Below, in pieces: positions 37,458 through 37,492 of a stretch of DNA of 37,492 bases. Positions within the stretch are counted from its first letter, which is position 1, and each line of letters opens with the position of its first letter. This DNA is from Pseudoalteromonas sp. NBT06-2. Lineage in GTDB: Bacteria > Pseudomonadota > Gammaproteobacteria > Enterobacterales > Alteromonadaceae. Location: NCBI RefSeq assembly GCF_002276045.1, contig NZ_NQMR01000062.1:1-37492 (forward strand), given 5' to 3'. Below the pieces are notes generated by a model. The model saw nothing but the letters and a program-made list of their open reading frames with translations, was not told the DNA's origin and did no database searches. A program made the translations under genes and the position numbers.

Positions 37458-37492
37458 AATAGCATTATGAAACTCAATATGGAAGTAGCGAG

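Overview
This is a chromosomal, AT-rich (roughly mid-30s % GC) stretch from a gammaproteobacterium. Protein-level resemblance and gene order point to a marine Alteromonadales-type organism (Pseudoalteromonas/Colwellia-like); the genus is an inference. I see no phage, plasmid, tRNA, rRNA or CRISPR. Almost everything is recognisable core metabolism, informational genes or envelope genes.

Layout. (1) 190-7077, all minus strand: lysC (aspartokinase III) behind a clear lysine riboswitch, nhaD (Na+/H+ antiporter), a secreted S9 peptidase and a class I fumarase, mostly separated by intrinsic terminators. (2) 7290-10889, plus strand: pabB, a NudL-type Nudix hydrolase and sdaA, the same order as in E. 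coli. (3) 10951-16735: cysB (minus), a small soluble histidine-kinase-like protein and an uncharacterised membrane-anchored protein (plus), then topA (minus). (4) 16982-24913: a large Ig-like-repeat lipoprotein (minus), a Na+/dicarboxylate-family symporter (plus), sohB (minus) and a VolA/Pla-1-type lipase lipoprotein (minus). (5) 25158-29929: yciK (plus), then the minus-strand cluster rnm-yciO-scpA-scpB-rluB. (6) 30133-37022, plus strand: the full tryptophan operon trpL-E-G-D-C(F)-B-A, with a leader peptide carrying three consecutive Trp codons. (7) 37023-37492: non-coding repeat DNA containing a 160-bp palindromic MITE-like element.

How the parts work together. Lysine feedback on lysC (riboswitch plus ACT domains) and tryptophan attenuation on trp are both readable in the sequence. 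pabB and trpE are homologous chorismate-using enzymes with different motif signatures (PIKGT versus PIAGT). The cysB/topA/sohB/yciK/rluB/yciO/rnm/trp neighbourhood is the E. coli 28-min region with local insertions (scpAB, lipase, Ig protein, symporter, kinase).

The least ordinary signals are two tandem intrinsic terminators in the trp leader whose arms can cross-pair, a TTG start of trpE overlapped by a three-codon ORF, the palindromic MITE with a second degenerate terminus downstream of trpA, a dispersed short repeat that pins down the start of the kinase gene, and a Ca-loop-like Asp-rich insert in the Ig-like lipoprotein. I did not find a convincing undescribed multi-gene system.
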